Assembly: GCA_963770375.1 (NCBI GenBank)
Contig: CAVYPM010000027.1
Location: 186,001-250,000, forward strand
Origin: DASVBE01 sp963770375
GTDB taxonomy: Bacteria > Actinomycetota > Actinomycetes > Streptosporangiales > Streptosporangiaceae
Direction of reading: 5' to 3'
DNA length: 64,000 bases
Position 1 is the stretch's first letter; every line of letters begins with the position of its first letter. The notes beneath the pieces were generated by a model, which saw only the letters and a program-made list of their open reading frames with translations, was not told where the DNA came from and made no database searches. Both the position numbers and the translations under genes were made by a program. Shown in pieces: positions 17,699-28,234 of the stretch.

Positions 17699-18505
17699 CT
17701 ACTCGCTCGGCTGCATCAACGCGGGGGCCGGCAGGGCTCCTCTCAGGAACGAGATGAGGAGCGTGCTGACGAGGCCGGGCAGTTCGATTGGCAGGCCATG
17801 CGTGCCCGGAAGCACCGCGAGCCTGCCATCTCCCAGAGCGGCGGCAACCGCGGCCCCGTGCTCGAGGGTGACTTCGTCCTGATCCCCTTGCATCACAAGT
17901 GCCGGGGCAGAGACACTGGCCAGCGCCGCCAGGTCGATCTCCGGTTCATGGTCGATCATCGTCATCGTCTTGGCGTAGACAACCTCGAAATGCTCAGGCC
18001 CATCCGGTGATACCGGGTCATAAGCCTGCCGGAGGAATTCCTTCGCTTCCGCACTGCGTAGCAACCGGTCAAGGTCGCTGCCCGGCACCCGCCCGGACGA
18101 GTTGTAGTACTGGCCGACGAGCACCATGCGCCCGACCAGATCCGGCCGCCGCAGCGCCACGAGTAGCGCCACGACCGCCCCGTCACTCCAGCCGACGAGA
18201 TGAGCGCGCCCTCCCACCTCGGCCTCCAGGTAGGCGACGGTGTCAGCGGCCATGACCTCATAGGTCAGCGGCCCGTCAACGTCGGGGGTGTGCGCGTGCC
18301 CGCGCCGCTCTGGCACATGCACCCGGAAACCCGCTGAAGCAAGCGCCGGTGCCTGTGCCCCCCACGAGGCCGCCCCGGAGAACCCCCCGTGCAGAAGGAC
18401 AACCGCCGGCCCCTCGCCTCCCACTTCATGCCAGGTAGGCAGGCCCGCAATGGTCACGTAGCCAGCCTGAAAGCCCTCAATGGCTGCAATCGCCGCCTCG
18501 GTCAC
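17699..18505 (-). CDS. Alpha/beta hydrolase
   Basis: A 268-residue alpha/beta-hydrolase-fold enzyme. The oxyanion segment VVLLHGGFSG is at about residues 34-43, the nucleophile elbow is GWSDGA (Ser), the acid is in MQGDQDEVT and the base is in the LPGTHGLP segment. GTG 18505 (VTEAAIAAIEG) fits the fold; a longer in-frame extension has no domain. The substrate is unknown; an esterase or lactonase role is only a family guess. Confidence 0.85.
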   Translation of the reverse strand: MTEAAIAAIEGFQAGYVTIAGLPTWHEVGGEGPAVVLLHGGFSGAASWGAQAPALASAGFRVHVPERRGHAHTPDVDGPLTYEVMAADTVAYLEAEVGGRAHLVGWSDGAVVALLVALRRPDLVGRMVLVGQYYNSSGRVPGSDLDRLLRSAEAKEFLRQAYDPVSPDGPEHFEVVYAKTMTMIDHEPEIDLAALASVSAPALVMQGDQDEVTLEHGAAVAAALGDGRLAVLPGTHGLPIELPGLVSTLLISFLRGALPAPALMQPSE

Positions 18506-18945
18506 GCACCCCGTTCTACCAGCCCTGCGAGCGGGCGTGCCGCCCCAGGGCGGGTTCCCTCCACTGCGATCCTGGTGCGCACTAATTGAGCCGGGTCGGG
18601 TTGGTATGCCGGGGCCCACCCCACGGCGTCGATGCAGGTGAGTGGCCGTGAAGTCACGACGAGCCGGGTCGCAGCGTGCACGGTTGTGCGAGGTGCGGGC
18701 TGTGTGGATGACTGCAGAGGTGGGAGTGCCTGGCCGGACGCCAGTTCGAGAGTTCGGGTGGCTTCTACGGGCAACGGATGCCTCCGGAGCGACGGGGACT
18801 ACCGGGTGCTGACCCAGGTCGGAATCGACTGGTTCGAGAGCACATACCCCAGGTACAAGGAGCAGCTGCTCTAAAGTTCTCAGATGCGCCGGATATCGAG
18901 CTGAACTAGTCCGGGGGCCGGCGACGAGCCCGACGTCCCGCTCCG
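18506..18945. other. Gene-poor stretch with no convincing gene
   Basis: An 80-codon open frame at 18632-18874 ends in DYRVLTQVGIDWFESTYPRYKEQLL, which looks like the C terminus of some enzyme, but its first half reads as noise and it has no ribosome site. I interpret the region as decayed coding DNA and see nothing else in it. Confidence 0.4.
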
Positions 18946-18949
18946 CCAG

Positions 18950-19316
18950 CGCCGCTCGTTCGCCCCGGCCTTCGCGCCCGGCGTTACGGCGGCCGGCGGC
19001 GGCCGCGTTCGCCGCGGGCAGCCGGGCGGTGTACCAGCGGGCCGGCGCCCTGTTCCTGGTCCTCGCCCAGGCCGCCCCGGCCGATCAGGCCGTGCAGAAC
19101 CTCTGGCGCTCCGCCCGCGAGGCCCGGCTCGCCGACTGCCGCGACCTGGTCCGCCTGGCCGCCCCGTCCGCCGTGGCCGACGAGCGCACGGTTGACGTGG
19201 TCTTCGTCCTGTCCGGCCCCGGCGTCTACGCTGATCTCACCGGTGACCGCGGCTGGCCCGCCGCCGCCTACGAGCAATGGCTGACCACAGCCCTCGAGCC
19301 CCTGCTCGGCCACTGA
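18950..19316 (+). pseudogene. Remnant of a TetR-type regulator, C-terminal domain
   Basis: The open frame reads AAAFAAGSRAVYQRAGALFLVLAQAAPADQAVQNLWRSAREARL and then a DVVFVLSGPGVYADLTGDRGWPAAAYEQWLTTALEPLL end, typical of TetR ligand-binding domains. The helix-turn-helix half is missing and only unrelated sequence lies upstream, so this is a fragment. Confidence 0.55.
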
Positions 19317-19397
19317 TCCCGGGCCCTGGCTGTCTGGGCAATCTGGCCCAGCGCCGTTACCGGTCAGCCCCTTCCCTGGTTCCCTGGAGGCCCTAGC

Positions 19398-20306
19398 GTG
19401 GAGTCGGCGTCACGGCCTGCCGATGAGGTGCGGATCGACGTTCCGCTGGTCCGGCGGCTTGTTGCGGCCCAGTTCCCGCAGTGGGCGGGCCTGCCGGTGG
19501 AACCGGCCGGGGCAGCGGGCTTCGACAACGCGATCTTCCGCCTCGGGACGGATCTCGCGGTCCGGCTGCCGCGCCGCCAATTCGGCGCCGACCACCTGGA
19601 ACACGAGTACCGGTGGCTGCCGGTCGTAGGGCCACGGCTGCCGCTGGCCGTCCCGGTGCCGGCCGGGAAGGGCGAGCCCGGTGAGGGCTATCCGTGGCCC
19701 TGGATGGTGTGCTCCTGGCTGCCAGGCGAGATCGCCGCCCTGGCCCCGGTCGCCGACCCCGAACGGGCGGCGGTCACCCTGGCCCGCTTCGTGGCCGCCC
19801 TGCGCGCGCTGGACCCGGCCGGCGCACCGCCCAGCGACCTTCGCAGCGGCCCGCTGGCCGCCCACGATGACGTGATCAGAGCCGCGGCCGACGCCCTGCG
19901 AGGCCGGCTCGACACCGCCCGGGCTCTGGCCGTCTGGCAGGAGTCCCTGGCCGCCCCGCCCTGGACCGGCCAGCCGGTCTGGCTGCACGGCGACCTGCAC
20001 GCGGCCAACCTCCTGGTCAGCCACGGCGAGATGGCCGCCGTCATCGACTTCGGCCTGGTCGGCCTCGGCGATCCCGCCTGCGACCTGATGGCCGCCTGGA
20101 CCTGCCTGGACCTGCCCGCCGGCCGCCGCATCTTCCGCCAGGTGCTCGCCGCCGACGACGCGACCTGGTCCCGGGCCCGCGGCTGGGCGCTGCTGCTCGG
20201 CCTGCGGGCCGCCGCCTGGTCAGTAGGCAACCCGGTGCTCACCGCCATCGGCCACAGCACGATCGCCGCGGTCGTGGCCGACACCCGCCCGCGCCCGGCC
20301 GGCTGA
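19398..20306 (+). CDS. Aminoglycoside phosphotransferase-family kinase
   Basis: A 302-residue APH-fold small-molecule kinase. It carries GFDNAIFRLG, the VRLPRR segment, the catalytic loop WLHGDLHAANLLV (Asp base, Asn) and the metal-binding VIDFGLVGLGDPACDL. GTG start at 19398. Such genes phosphorylate aminoglycosides, macrolides, choline or sugars; resistance cannot be inferred from sequence alone. Confidence 0.85.
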   Translation: MESASRPADEVRIDVPLVRRLVAAQFPQWAGLPVEPAGAAGFDNAIFRLGTDLAVRLPRRQFGADHLEHEYRWLPVVGPRLPLAVPVPAGKGEPGEGYPWPWMVCSWLPGEIAALAPVADPERAAVTLARFVAALRALDPAGAPPSDLRSGPLAAHDDVIRAAADALRGRLDTARALAVWQESLAAPPWTGQPVWLHGDLHAANLLVSHGEMAAVIDFGLVGLGDPACDLMAAWTCLDLPAGRRIFRQVLAADDATWSRARGWALLLGLRAAAWSVGNPVLTAIGHSTIAAVVADTRPRPAG

Positions 20307-20628
20307 CCGCCACCGCCGCGGCGGCGCTGATCCTGGCGTTTCTCACCTCGGTCGCGATCGTGCTGTTCCCGCACCGCGTGCCGCTCTCGCAGGAACCGTT
20401 ACGCAGGGCGCGTGCCCGACCTGCGCCCGGGACGACGCCACTATCCCGGTGGCGCTGCGGGCGGAGTACAAACACGAGATCAGCGTCGGCCAGGCGGGCC
20501 AGACGCTCTTCGCGTTCCTGCTGCTCGCCCCGATCATCGGCATTGTCATCGGCGGCGTCGCCGCCACTGCCGCCTCCGCGGGGCTCCCCCGCCCGGTCCT
20601 GTCCCGCCTGGCCCGGTCCCGGCGATGA
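20303..20628 (+). pseudogene. Probable two-helix membrane protein, frameshifted
   Basis: One frame from 20303 encodes ALILAFLTSVAIVLFPHRVPLSQ; another, readable from about 20392 and with its own GTG at 20449, encodes TQGACPTCARDDATIPVALRAEY and then a helix TLFAFLLLAPIIGIVIGGVAA, stopping at 20628. Joined, they form a plausible protein of about 108 residues with two membrane segments and a CxxC between them. The break near 20390 is inferred. It follows the kinase gene immediately. Confidence 0.4.
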
Positions 20629-20833
20629 TGGGACGCGTGCCACCGCACCAGGCGACGCATGAGGTCACCGTCGACGCGGGCCGGGACGCTGGACCTCCAG
20701 ACCAGTTGCCTGCTAACGGTGCTGGGCTGACGTTTGGGTGACGGGAGATGCCGGGCTCGTTCTTGAGCACCAGAGTGGATTGTCGGCTGGCATGCCTATG
20801 CTGGGCTCAGACTTCGATCCGCTGGGAGAGGTG

Positions 20834-21169
20834 ATGACGGCATCAGATGCTAGGCACCCCCGGATCATGGACCGCCCCGCGTGCACGCCTTCGGCTATCC
20901 GGACTGTGCTGGCCGCCAACGCTGATGCCGAAGTCCTCCAGCGGTACGAGGCTGACCTGGATGTTGCCTACGAGCAGGCACGCGAGCGAGGCGACCTCAC
21001 GCCCTTGGTCGAGACCGTACGTCGCTGGTGGTTCGAGGCCGATGCCTGGCGTGATCCGGACGCTCAGCGGAAGTTCCTGTCCCGGGTCGAGCACCATCGG
21101 CAGCATGGGCCTCCGCCGCCACCGGAACGTGTGACAAGGCAGGAGATCCGCACCCGGTACGGCGTCTAA
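20834..21169 (+). CDS. DUF6247-like small protein, putative antitoxin
   Basis: A 111-residue acidic, helical protein (SAIRTVLAANADAEVLQRYEADLDVAYEQARERGDLTPLVETVRRWWFEADAWRDPDAQRKFL). It resembles what I know as DUF6247, a family that commonly precedes a small RelE-like gene. ATG 20834 is chosen because the paralogue at 38745 starts at the same residue and sequence similarity begins shortly before it. It is 3 bp before the next gene. The antitoxin role is inference from gene pairing. Confidence 0.65.
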   Translation: MTASDARHPRIMDRPACTPSAIRTVLAANADAEVLQRYEADLDVAYEQARERGDLTPLVETVRRWWFEADAWRDPDAQRKFLSRVEHHRQHGPPPPPERVTRQEIRTRYGV

Positions 21170-21172
21170 AGC

Positions 21173-21439
21173 ATGTTCCGATGGGAACTGGACGGACCTG
21201 CGGAACAGGAATTTGCCAACTTAGGCCGGGCCGCGCAGATGGCCTTGACGGCCTTCTTGGACGCAGTAGTGATAGTCGATCCAGTCCAGTACCAGCGTCG
21301 GTCAGACGAGCCCGCTGACCCGTCCGCACCGCTGCGCTCGCTCCATTTCGGCCAGCACCACGAAGGACTCGTCACCTTACTGATCTATCCCCCGGATGAT
21401 CTGGTACTCGTTGTCCGGATCCAATGGCTAGGTGAATAG
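21173..21439 (+). CDS. RelE/ParE-like small protein, putative toxin
   Basis: An 88-residue basic-to-neutral protein with the strand pattern of RelE-fold proteins: MFRWELDGPAEQEFANL, a central helix, then PLRSLHFGQHHEGLVTLLIYPPDDLVLVVRIQWL. Its paralogue at 39083 is about 60 percent identical by eye, with the C-terminal 35 residues almost unchanged. It sits 3 bp after the putative antitoxin. Toxicity is not shown. Confidence 0.6.
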   Translation: MFRWELDGPAEQEFANLGRAAQMALTAFLDAVVIVDPVQYQRRSDEPADPSAPLRSLHFGQHHEGLVTLLIYPPDDLVLVVRIQWLGE

Positions 21440-21472
21440 AGCCCATGCACTCGGGCGGTAGGGTTCCGGGCT

Positions 21473-22441
21473 GTGCGGATTCTGGTGCTGGGCGGTACGT
21501 CGTTCGTGGGCCGCGCGATCGTTGAGGATGCTCTGCGGACCGGGGCCGAGGTGACCTTGTTCGGCCGCGGCAGGACCGGGACCGATCTGTTCCCTGGCGT
21601 GGCCCGGCTGACCGGCGACCGGGACACCGGCGACTATGCGGCGCTGGGCCCGGGCCGCTGGGACGCGGTCGTGGACACCAGCGGCTACGTGCCGCGCCAC
21701 GTCGGCCAGGCGATGGATGCCCTGGGCGACCGGGCCGGACGGTACCTGTTCATCTCCAGCCACGCGGTCTACCGGCACGAGGGGCTCGAGCCGGGCTCCA
21801 CCGAGGACACCCCGCGCCGTCCGCCGGTCCGCGACACCGAGGAACTGGGCCAGGACACCTACGGCCCGCTCAAGGTGGCCTGCGAAGACGACGTGGTGGC
21901 CCGGTACGGCGACCGGGCCACGATCGTCCGCCCGGGGAAGGTCGCCGGGCCGCACGACTGGCAGCCGGGGCTCACGTACTGGGCCCGGCGCGCGGCGCGG
22001 GGCGGCCGGGTTGTGCTGCCGGGCGACCCGGAGCAGCCGGTCCAGATCATTGACTCACGGGACCTGGCCCGCCTGGTCGTGCGGTTGCTCCAGGACGGCC
22101 GGGGCGGCGCCTTCCACGCGGTCGGCCCGGCGACGCCGGTCACGCTGGGCGGCCTGATCGGGACCTGCGCCCAGGTGGCCGGGACCGACGTGGAGATCGT
22201 GCCCGTGCCCGCCGGGCTGGCGCCGCCGTTCTTCCCGCTGATCCGGACGGACTGGGCCACGCAGCAGCGCAGCGCGGCCAGGGCCCGGGCGGCGGGCCTG
22301 CCGGCCACCCCGCTGGAGGTCACGGTGGCCGACGTCCTGGAGTGGGACCGCCAGCGCGGCGAGCCGCCGCTCGGCCACGGTTTCACCGGCGAGCAGGAGC
22401 AAGCGATCCTCGCGCAGCACGACAGCGGTGCGTATCGTTGA
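21473..22441 (+). CDS. NAD-dependent epimerase/dehydratase family protein
   Basis: A 322-residue extended-SDR protein. The cofactor loop is LVLGGTSFVGRAIVEDAL at the N terminus, SSHAVYRHE contains the active-site serine/tyrosine region, and the YGPLK segment carries the YxxxK pair. GTG start at 21473. This resembles the subfamily of sugar-nucleotide epimerase-like reductases with a C-terminal domain similar to mRNA-binding CSP41-type proteins; substrate unknown. Confidence 0.85.
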   Translation: MRILVLGGTSFVGRAIVEDALRTGAEVTLFGRGRTGTDLFPGVARLTGDRDTGDYAALGPGRWDAVVDTSGYVPRHVGQAMDALGDRAGRYLFISSHAVYRHEGLEPGSTEDTPRRPPVRDTEELGQDTYGPLKVACEDDVVARYGDRATIVRPGKVAGPHDWQPGLTYWARRAARGGRVVLPGDPEQPVQIIDSRDLARLVVRLLQDGRGGAFHAVGPATPVTLGGLIGTCAQVAGTDVEIVPVPAGLAPPFFPLIRTDWATQQRSAARARAAGLPATPLEVTVADVLEWDRQRGEPPLGHGFTGEQEQAILAQHDSGAYR

Positions 22442-23768
22442 CCGTCAGCCGTTGAGTGGCGCGGGGCTGGCCGACCGGGCCCCAGCGGCGGAATGGTCAG
22501 AAGCCCGACTCGACAGCCGGGGAACATGATCGTGGATCAGGATGACCCGGGCGCACAGCAGCTCACCGCGGTAGCCGACGGCACCCGCGAACCGAGCGCT
22601 GCGCCGCCGCCCGACGCCGCGCCCGCCGGGGACGCCGCCGGGCCGGGGCCGCCACGTCACCGAGGACGATGTTCCGCTGGGGCGTCTACGTCAGCTCTCG
22701 GCGTGCTCGCCGTGGCCCTCGTCGCGATCTCCGTCTACAACACCCGCGGGATCCTGATCGAGGTCCTGATCGCGCTGTTCATAGCGGTCAGCCTGGACCC
22801 GGCCGTCCGCCGGCTGAACCGCTGGGGTGTGCGGCGCGGCTGGGCCGTCGTGGTGATCCTCCTGATCACGACCGGCATCGTGGCGGGCTTCCTGGTTTCG
22901 GTCATCCCGTCGATGGTCCACCAGTTCCAGGTGCTGATCCACGACTTTCCCGGCTACGTGAAGACCCTCCAGGAACGATCCCCGAGCTTCCGCAGGATCA
23001 GCGACCGGTATCACCTGACCACCAAGATCGAGGACCTGCTGGCCAGCCTCCCCGGGAAGGTCAGCACCGGGGCGATCACCGTCACCCGCCGCCTGTTCGG
23101 CGCGCTGTTCTCCACGCTGACCGTGGTGGTCCTGACCATCTACTTCATGGCCGACCTCCCCCGGCTGCGGCAGTCGGTCGCACGGCTGTTCCCGAAGGCG
23201 CACCGCGCGGAGGTGGCCAAGATCACCGATGTGATGGTGGACAAGGTCGGCGACTACATGATCGGCAACCTGGCGATCTCCCTCTTCGCCGGGCTCGCGA
23301 CGTTCGTCACCTTCACCGCGCTGGGGTTGCCGTTCGCCGTGCCGGTGGGCTTCGCGGTGGGCGTGTTCGACCTGATCCCGATGATCGGCGCGACGCTCGG
23401 CGCTATCGTCTGCGTCGGGGTGTCGCTGCTCACCTCGAACATCTGGCCGGAGACGGTGGTGGTGATCCTCTTCTTCGTGGGCTACCAGCAGGTCGAGAAC
23501 TACCTGATCGCGCCGCGGGTCCAGAAGAAGGCGGTCAGCCTGAGCGCCGCCGCGGTGCTGCTGGCCGGCCTGATCGGCGCGACCATCCTGGGCCTGATCG
23601 GGGCCCTGATGGCCATCCCGGTCGCGGCCGCCCTCAAGGTGATCTTCGCCGAGCGGCTCGCGATCCGGGATGCGGCCGACCCTCACCCTGATCCCGATCC
23701 GGGCCCCGGCCCGGAACCTGACCGCGATCCGGAGCCCGCCCTCTCCGAGGATCCGAAGGCGCGGACTC

Positions 23769-24620
<852 letters not shown>

Positions 24621-24665
24621 GATCCCGAGGGTATCCGGGCGGCGGGATGGGTCCGGTTTTCAGCA

Positions 24666-24693
24666 TCTATCAAAGTGATATCACTTTGATAGA
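24666..24693. promoter_or_regulatory. Perfect 28-bp palindrome, probable operator
   Basis: A perfect inverted repeat with 14-base half-site TCTATCAAAGTGAT, in an AT-rich island between the DUF72 gene (minus) and a decayed small membrane gene (plus). Its symmetry and AT content differ strongly from the surrounding DNA and are typical of a dimeric repressor site. The cognate regulator is not in the window. Confidence 0.65.
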
Positions 24694-24729
24694 CGGATCG
24701 GGTGGCCACACTGCGACAGGAGCATCCCG

Positions 24730-24950
24730 ATGAACGCAAACGACAGTCAACACCGATTCGACAGCTCTCGGGCGTGGGTGCAGACGCCCTCCGGGTCATA
24801 GCCAACCTCCGCATCGGTATCAGCGGCCTCTTGGCATCTTCGGCATCCTGACGCTCGCCTACGGCGCCTACGGCTGGACCGGCTTCGGTGGGCGGCGGGG
24901 TCACCTTTGAGCTCGTCGCCCAGTCGTTCATTGCCAGCTCCCGGCGGTGA
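24730..24950 (+). pseudogene. Decayed small membrane protein
   Basis: Three frames read in turn as MNANDSQHRFDSSRAWVQTPSG (from ATG 24730), then ANLRIGISGL and GIFGILTLAYGAYGWTGFGG, then VTFELVAQSFIASSRR to a stop at 24948-24950. Together they would make a protein of about 75 residues with one hydrophobic helix. At least two frame changes are needed, so it is recorded as broken. The 28-bp palindrome stands 37 bp before the start. Confidence 0.45.
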
Positions 24951-25002
24951 GTTTCGCTGGGCGATGCGGTCAGAAAGCACACACCAGTAAGGAGCGTCTG
25001 GC

Positions 25003-25551
25003 ATGCGAAACGTGGTTCTCATGATGAGCACCTCCGTTGACGGGTACGTAGCGGGACCGCACGGGCACGCGGGCGCGGTCCCGGAGCCTGCCGAGCTGAG
25101 CCAGTGGAAGCTCGACCGGATCCGCCGGGCCGGGACGCACATCATGGGCCGGGTGACCTACGAGGAGATGGCGGGGTTCTGGCCGACCTCCACCGACGAC
25201 TACGCCGCCCCGATGAACGAGATCCCCAAGGTCGTGTTCTCCAGGACGCTCGCCGAGGCGACGTGGCCGGAGTCCTCGATCGCACGCGGCGATCTCGCGG
25301 AGGAGATCGCGGCGCTCCGCGCCCAGCCCGGCGGCGAGATCATCGCCTGGGGCGGCGCGGGTTTCGCTCAGGCGCTGTCGCGGGCTGGGCTCGTCGATGA
25401 GTACGTTCTCGTGATCAGCCCCGTGGCGCTGGGGAGCGGGCTGCCGATGTTTGCCGATCTGCCTGCGGCGCTGCGGCTCGAGCTGGCGGAGGCAAGGGTT
25501 TTCGGCAGCACGGCGCTGCACATCTACCGGCCGGCCAGCCGGGCACGCTAA
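25003..25551 (+). CDS. Dihydrofolate reductase-like (RibD C-terminal domain) protein
   Basis: A 182-residue protein of the RibD_C/DHFR-like fold: RNVVLMMSTSVDGYVAG at the N terminus, THIMGRVTYEEMAGFWP, then IIAWGGAGFAQALSRAGLVDEYVLVISPVALGSGLPMF and a C-terminal HIYRP strand. These stand-alone reductases bind NADPH; their substrates are mostly unknown and they are not the housekeeping folA. ATG 25003 is preceded by AAGGAGCG. Confidence 0.88.
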   Translation: MRNVVLMMSTSVDGYVAGPHGHAGAVPEPAELSQWKLDRIRRAGTHIMGRVTYEEMAGFWPTSTDDYAAPMNEIPKVVFSRTLAEATWPESSIARGDLAEEIAALRAQPGGEIIAWGGAGFAQALSRAGLVDEYVLVISPVALGSGLPMFADLPAALRLELAEARVFGSTALHIYRPASRAR

Positions 25552-25559
25552 CTGTCTGG

Positions 25560-25996
25560 GGAATCCTCGAAGATGGCCGGGTCAAATGCCTGGGTTCCGT
25601 TTCGGCGCTCCAGACGGCGCCGAGCGGCATGAGGTGCCTGATCTCGACGCTTCGGATGCCTTCAGGAGTGGGCAAGATGACGCGGATTCTGGGGTGGTAG
25701 TCGAAGAGGACCTGACGGTCGCACCCGCAGGGCCCGACCGGGCCGCCGCAGTTCCCGACAGCTGGTGGTCGTTCGGGCGGGCACCGATGCGCGAGCATGG
25801 CCGAGGGCGACGAGCTCCGCGCAGGGTCCGCCGGTGAAGTGGTAGATGTTGATGCCGCCGTACAGCCTGCCGTCAGCGCTGCGGACGGCCGCGCCCATCG
25901 TGTGGATCCCGCCTCCGCCGCTGTTGGCGTCGACGGTCTCGCGGGCGAACTCGATCAGCTCGATGTCTTCTGGGGTGAGTTCCCGGCCGGGACGTT
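25560..25996 (-). pseudogene. Cytidine deaminase-like gene, frameshifted
   Basis: Minus-strand frames give ELTPEDIELIEFARETVDANSGGGGIHTMGAAVRSADGRLYGGINIYHFTGGPCAELVALGHA and, after a shift near 25760-25775, AVGNCGGPVGPCGCDRQVLFDYHPRIRVILP. The zinc ligands and proton donor of the deaminase fold are present: PCAE in the first part and PCGC in the second (usually PCxxC). No good start codon is in frame upstream. The C terminus runs into the reductase gene. Broken or misassembled. Confidence 0.6.
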
Positions 25997-26048
25997 CATG
26001 ACCTGACCAGTGTGACGGGCCGATGTGCGTGGCGCGGAAGGGAATCCG

Positions 26049-26290
26049 ATGGCGGGCTTCGCGAACCTCGTTGTGCTGGACCTGGAGTGCCCGACCCGTC
26101 TGTGCAGGCTGAGTTCTACAGCGGTGGCTGGAGGTCGTGTCAGCCAGGACGACTACGTGGATCAGCGACGGGAGCATCCGCATTCTCTTCACCCGGGTGG
26201 CTGGCTCCCGGGGGCGGGGTGGCCGACCTCGGACACGCCGAAGCGCTACCACCTGTGCTTGCAGGCGTTGCAGGACCTCGACGGCTGGCG
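26049..26290 (+). pseudogene. Decayed VOC-family gene
   Basis: Three frames in turn read MAGFANLVVLDLECP (from ATG 26049), DPSVQAEFYSG, WISDGSIRILFTRVAG and PTSDTPKRYHLCLQ, the typical order of a single-domain VOC protein. At least three frame changes occur within 240 bp, so unlike its downstream neighbour this copy is probably truly decayed. Confidence 0.5.
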
Positions 26291-26295
26291 ACAGG

Positions 26296-27049
26296 TCTAG
26301 GATCGGCGGCATGGCGACACGGCTTGTTCAGATTGCGATCAACGCCCGGGATAACTCCGCAGCTCGGCCGGTTCTGGGCGGAGGCGCTCGGCTGGGGCGT
26401 CTCCGGCGAGGAACCCGGCGAGACCAACGTCGAGCCCGTGGGCTTCGCCTATCCCGACCCCATCGCCCTGTGCGTCGACATCCTTGCTGTCCCGGAACCC
26501 AAGACGGTGAAGAACCGCGTGCACATCGACCTCGCCACCACCTCTGCGGCCCATCAGGCGGACCTGGTCGCGCGCCTCAGAGATCTCGGCGCGACGCCCG
26601 CCGACGTGGGCCAGGGCGACGTGCCGTGGACGGTCCTCGCCGACCCGGAAGGCAACGAGTTCTGCGTGCTGGAGCCCCGGCCGGTCTACCTGGACACCGG
26701 GCCGATCGCCGTAGTAGTGGTCGACTGCTCGGATCCGCGGGCCATGGCCCGGTTCTGGGACGGGGCGATGGACTGGACCCTGCACGAGGTGACCGGCGAT
26801 CACGCGGTGCTGCGCTCCGCCAAGGGTGTCGGGCCGTATCTCGAGTTCCTCCGCGCGCCCGGCGTGAAGACCGTGAAGAACCGCATCCATCTCGACCTCC
26901 GGCCTTACCCCGGTGACGATCCGGCGGCGGAGGTTGCCCGGCTGCGGGCTCTCGGCGCGACGCCCGCCGACGTGGGCCAGGGCGACGTCCCGTGGACGGT
27001 CCTCGCCGACCCGGAAGGCAACGAGTTCTGCGTCCTCACCCCGCTCTGA
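26296..27049 (+). repeat. First copy of a 750-bp direct repeat (second at 28220-28972)
   Basis: The segments start at TAGGATCGGCGG just before each ATG and remain nearly identical to the shared stop codon, after which the flanks diverge. They bracket the gene for a secreted protein (27073-27996). A gene duplication in direct orientation fits; recombination between the copies would remove the middle gene. Confidence 0.8.
26311..27049 (+). pseudogene. Two-domain VOC protein, copy 1, one-base insertion
   Basis: A protein of about 245 residues with two VOC domains, each ending ATPADVGQGDVPWTVLADPEGNEFCVL. The ATG at 26311 opens MATRLVQIAINARDNSA; one extra A near 26359 (relative to copy 2) shifts the frame, after which the rest (GRFWAEALGW onward) is uninterrupted to 27049. 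The repeat of the same ending in both domains shows an internal duplication. Function unknown; metal-dependent binding or isomerisation is the family guess. Confidence 0.75.
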
Positions 27050-27072
27050 GGAGCACATCCGGCTGGGCAGTC

Positions 27073-27996
27073 CTAGGCGACGGGCATGCCGGGGGCAATC
27101 CAGCAGCCAGCGGTGTTGCCGCACGGGTCGGCGAACCGCACCTTGCCGGCGTACGCATGGTGGCGCCAGGTAAAGCTGAAGGCCAGCCGGGAGAAGTACC
27201 GCCGGCCGTGATGAGTGGCGACGGCGTACAGCCGTACCCTGACCGGTGCCTGCCGGTTGATGCCGTTGCCGCCTTGCCCGGGCTGGGCCCAGCCGATCCG
27301 CCCGGTGGCGTGCGCCGAGGTCCGGGCCCAGGCTGACCAGTGCAGCTTGTTCAGGATGAAGTTGCCGTCGATGGCCCGGGGCGGGACGTTGCTGAACATG
27401 GCCCCGAGGAACGACGGCTTGATCAGGTTCTGGCTCCAGCCGAGGCTGTCGTGCACCACGGTCCGCCTGGCCACCGATCCGGGGCGGGTGACCGATGCCG
27501 AGCTATGCGACAGCCAGCTGCCGAAGACCGTTCCGCCGCCCCGGAACACCTTGTAGGTGAGGGTCTGGGTAGGGAAATGGTGACCGGTGATGACCATCCG
27601 GACGAAATACGGTCCCCGCCGCGGGCCGCCACGCTGGCGGACCCTGGACAGCGTCACAGTGACCTTGTGGCGGTGCTGGTCGGTTCCGGTGCAGCACGGC
27701 CCGGTGCGGTCGTAGTAGACGGCCTGCCTGGTCACCGCCCGGGTGCGGGTCCACCGGGCCCAGCGCATACCGATCACAGCTGCGCTGCCGTCCGCGAAGA
27801 TGAAGAACTTCCTGGGCCTGACCTGCGGCTTGTTCCAGACAGATCCGGTGCCGCCGCCCAGGTTGTACAGGACGGGCAGCGGACCCGGGCCTGCCGCCGA
27901 CGCGCCCGCGGTAACCGCCGGGCCAGCCAGCAGAGTGCTGGCGAGGACCAGCGTGATCAGGGGTGCCACCACTATCCGACCGGGCTGTATCCGCAT
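27073..27996 (-). CDS. Secreted hypothetical protein
   Basis: A 307-residue protein with a clear signal peptide (VVAPLITLVLASTLLAGPAVTAGASA). The mature part is basic and beta-rich, with a CC pair (GPCCTG) and a C-terminal FADPCGNTAGCW that could form disulfides. I do not recognise a family. It lies alone on the minus strand between the two VOC copies. Confidence 0.65.
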   Translation of the reverse strand: MRIQPGRIVVAPLITLVLASTLLAGPAVTAGASAAGPGPLPVLYNLGGGTGSVWNKPQVRPRKFFIFADGSAAVIGMRWARWTRTRAVTRQAVYYDRTGPCCTGTDQHRHKVTVTLSRVRQRGGPRRGPYFVRMVITGHHFPTQTLTYKVFRGGGTVFGSWLSHSSASVTRPGSVARRTVVHDSLGWSQNLIKPSFLGAMFSNVPPRAIDGNFILNKLHWSAWARTSAHATGRIGWAQPGQGGNGINRQAPVRVRLYAVATHHGRRYFSRLAFSFTWRHHAYAGKVRFADPCGNTAGCWIAPGMPVA

Positions 27997-28234
27997 CGCT
28001 CCCCCTCGCGCCCCACCATGCGATAAGCCAGATAAACAGTGTCAGCCTGGGCGCGGCACACGGAGCAGCCGAGGCGGTGAATTTAGGAAGTCTTTACCAA
28101 CCGTCCTTGGCCCGGCCTGGCCGCAGGGCAGTGGCGCCGCTGCTGAGGGGTCGTCTTGTGCCGCGCGTCTGGCCAGTCCGCCGGTCCGCCGGGCGGCGGC
28201 CGTACGGCGTGCAGACATGCTTAGGATCGGCGGT

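Noticed and set aside
22669..23691. Alternative long frame inside the AI-2E transporter gene
   Set aside because: Only the first ten residues resemble protein; after that it is a shadow frame. A small base error at about 22700 is the most it supports.
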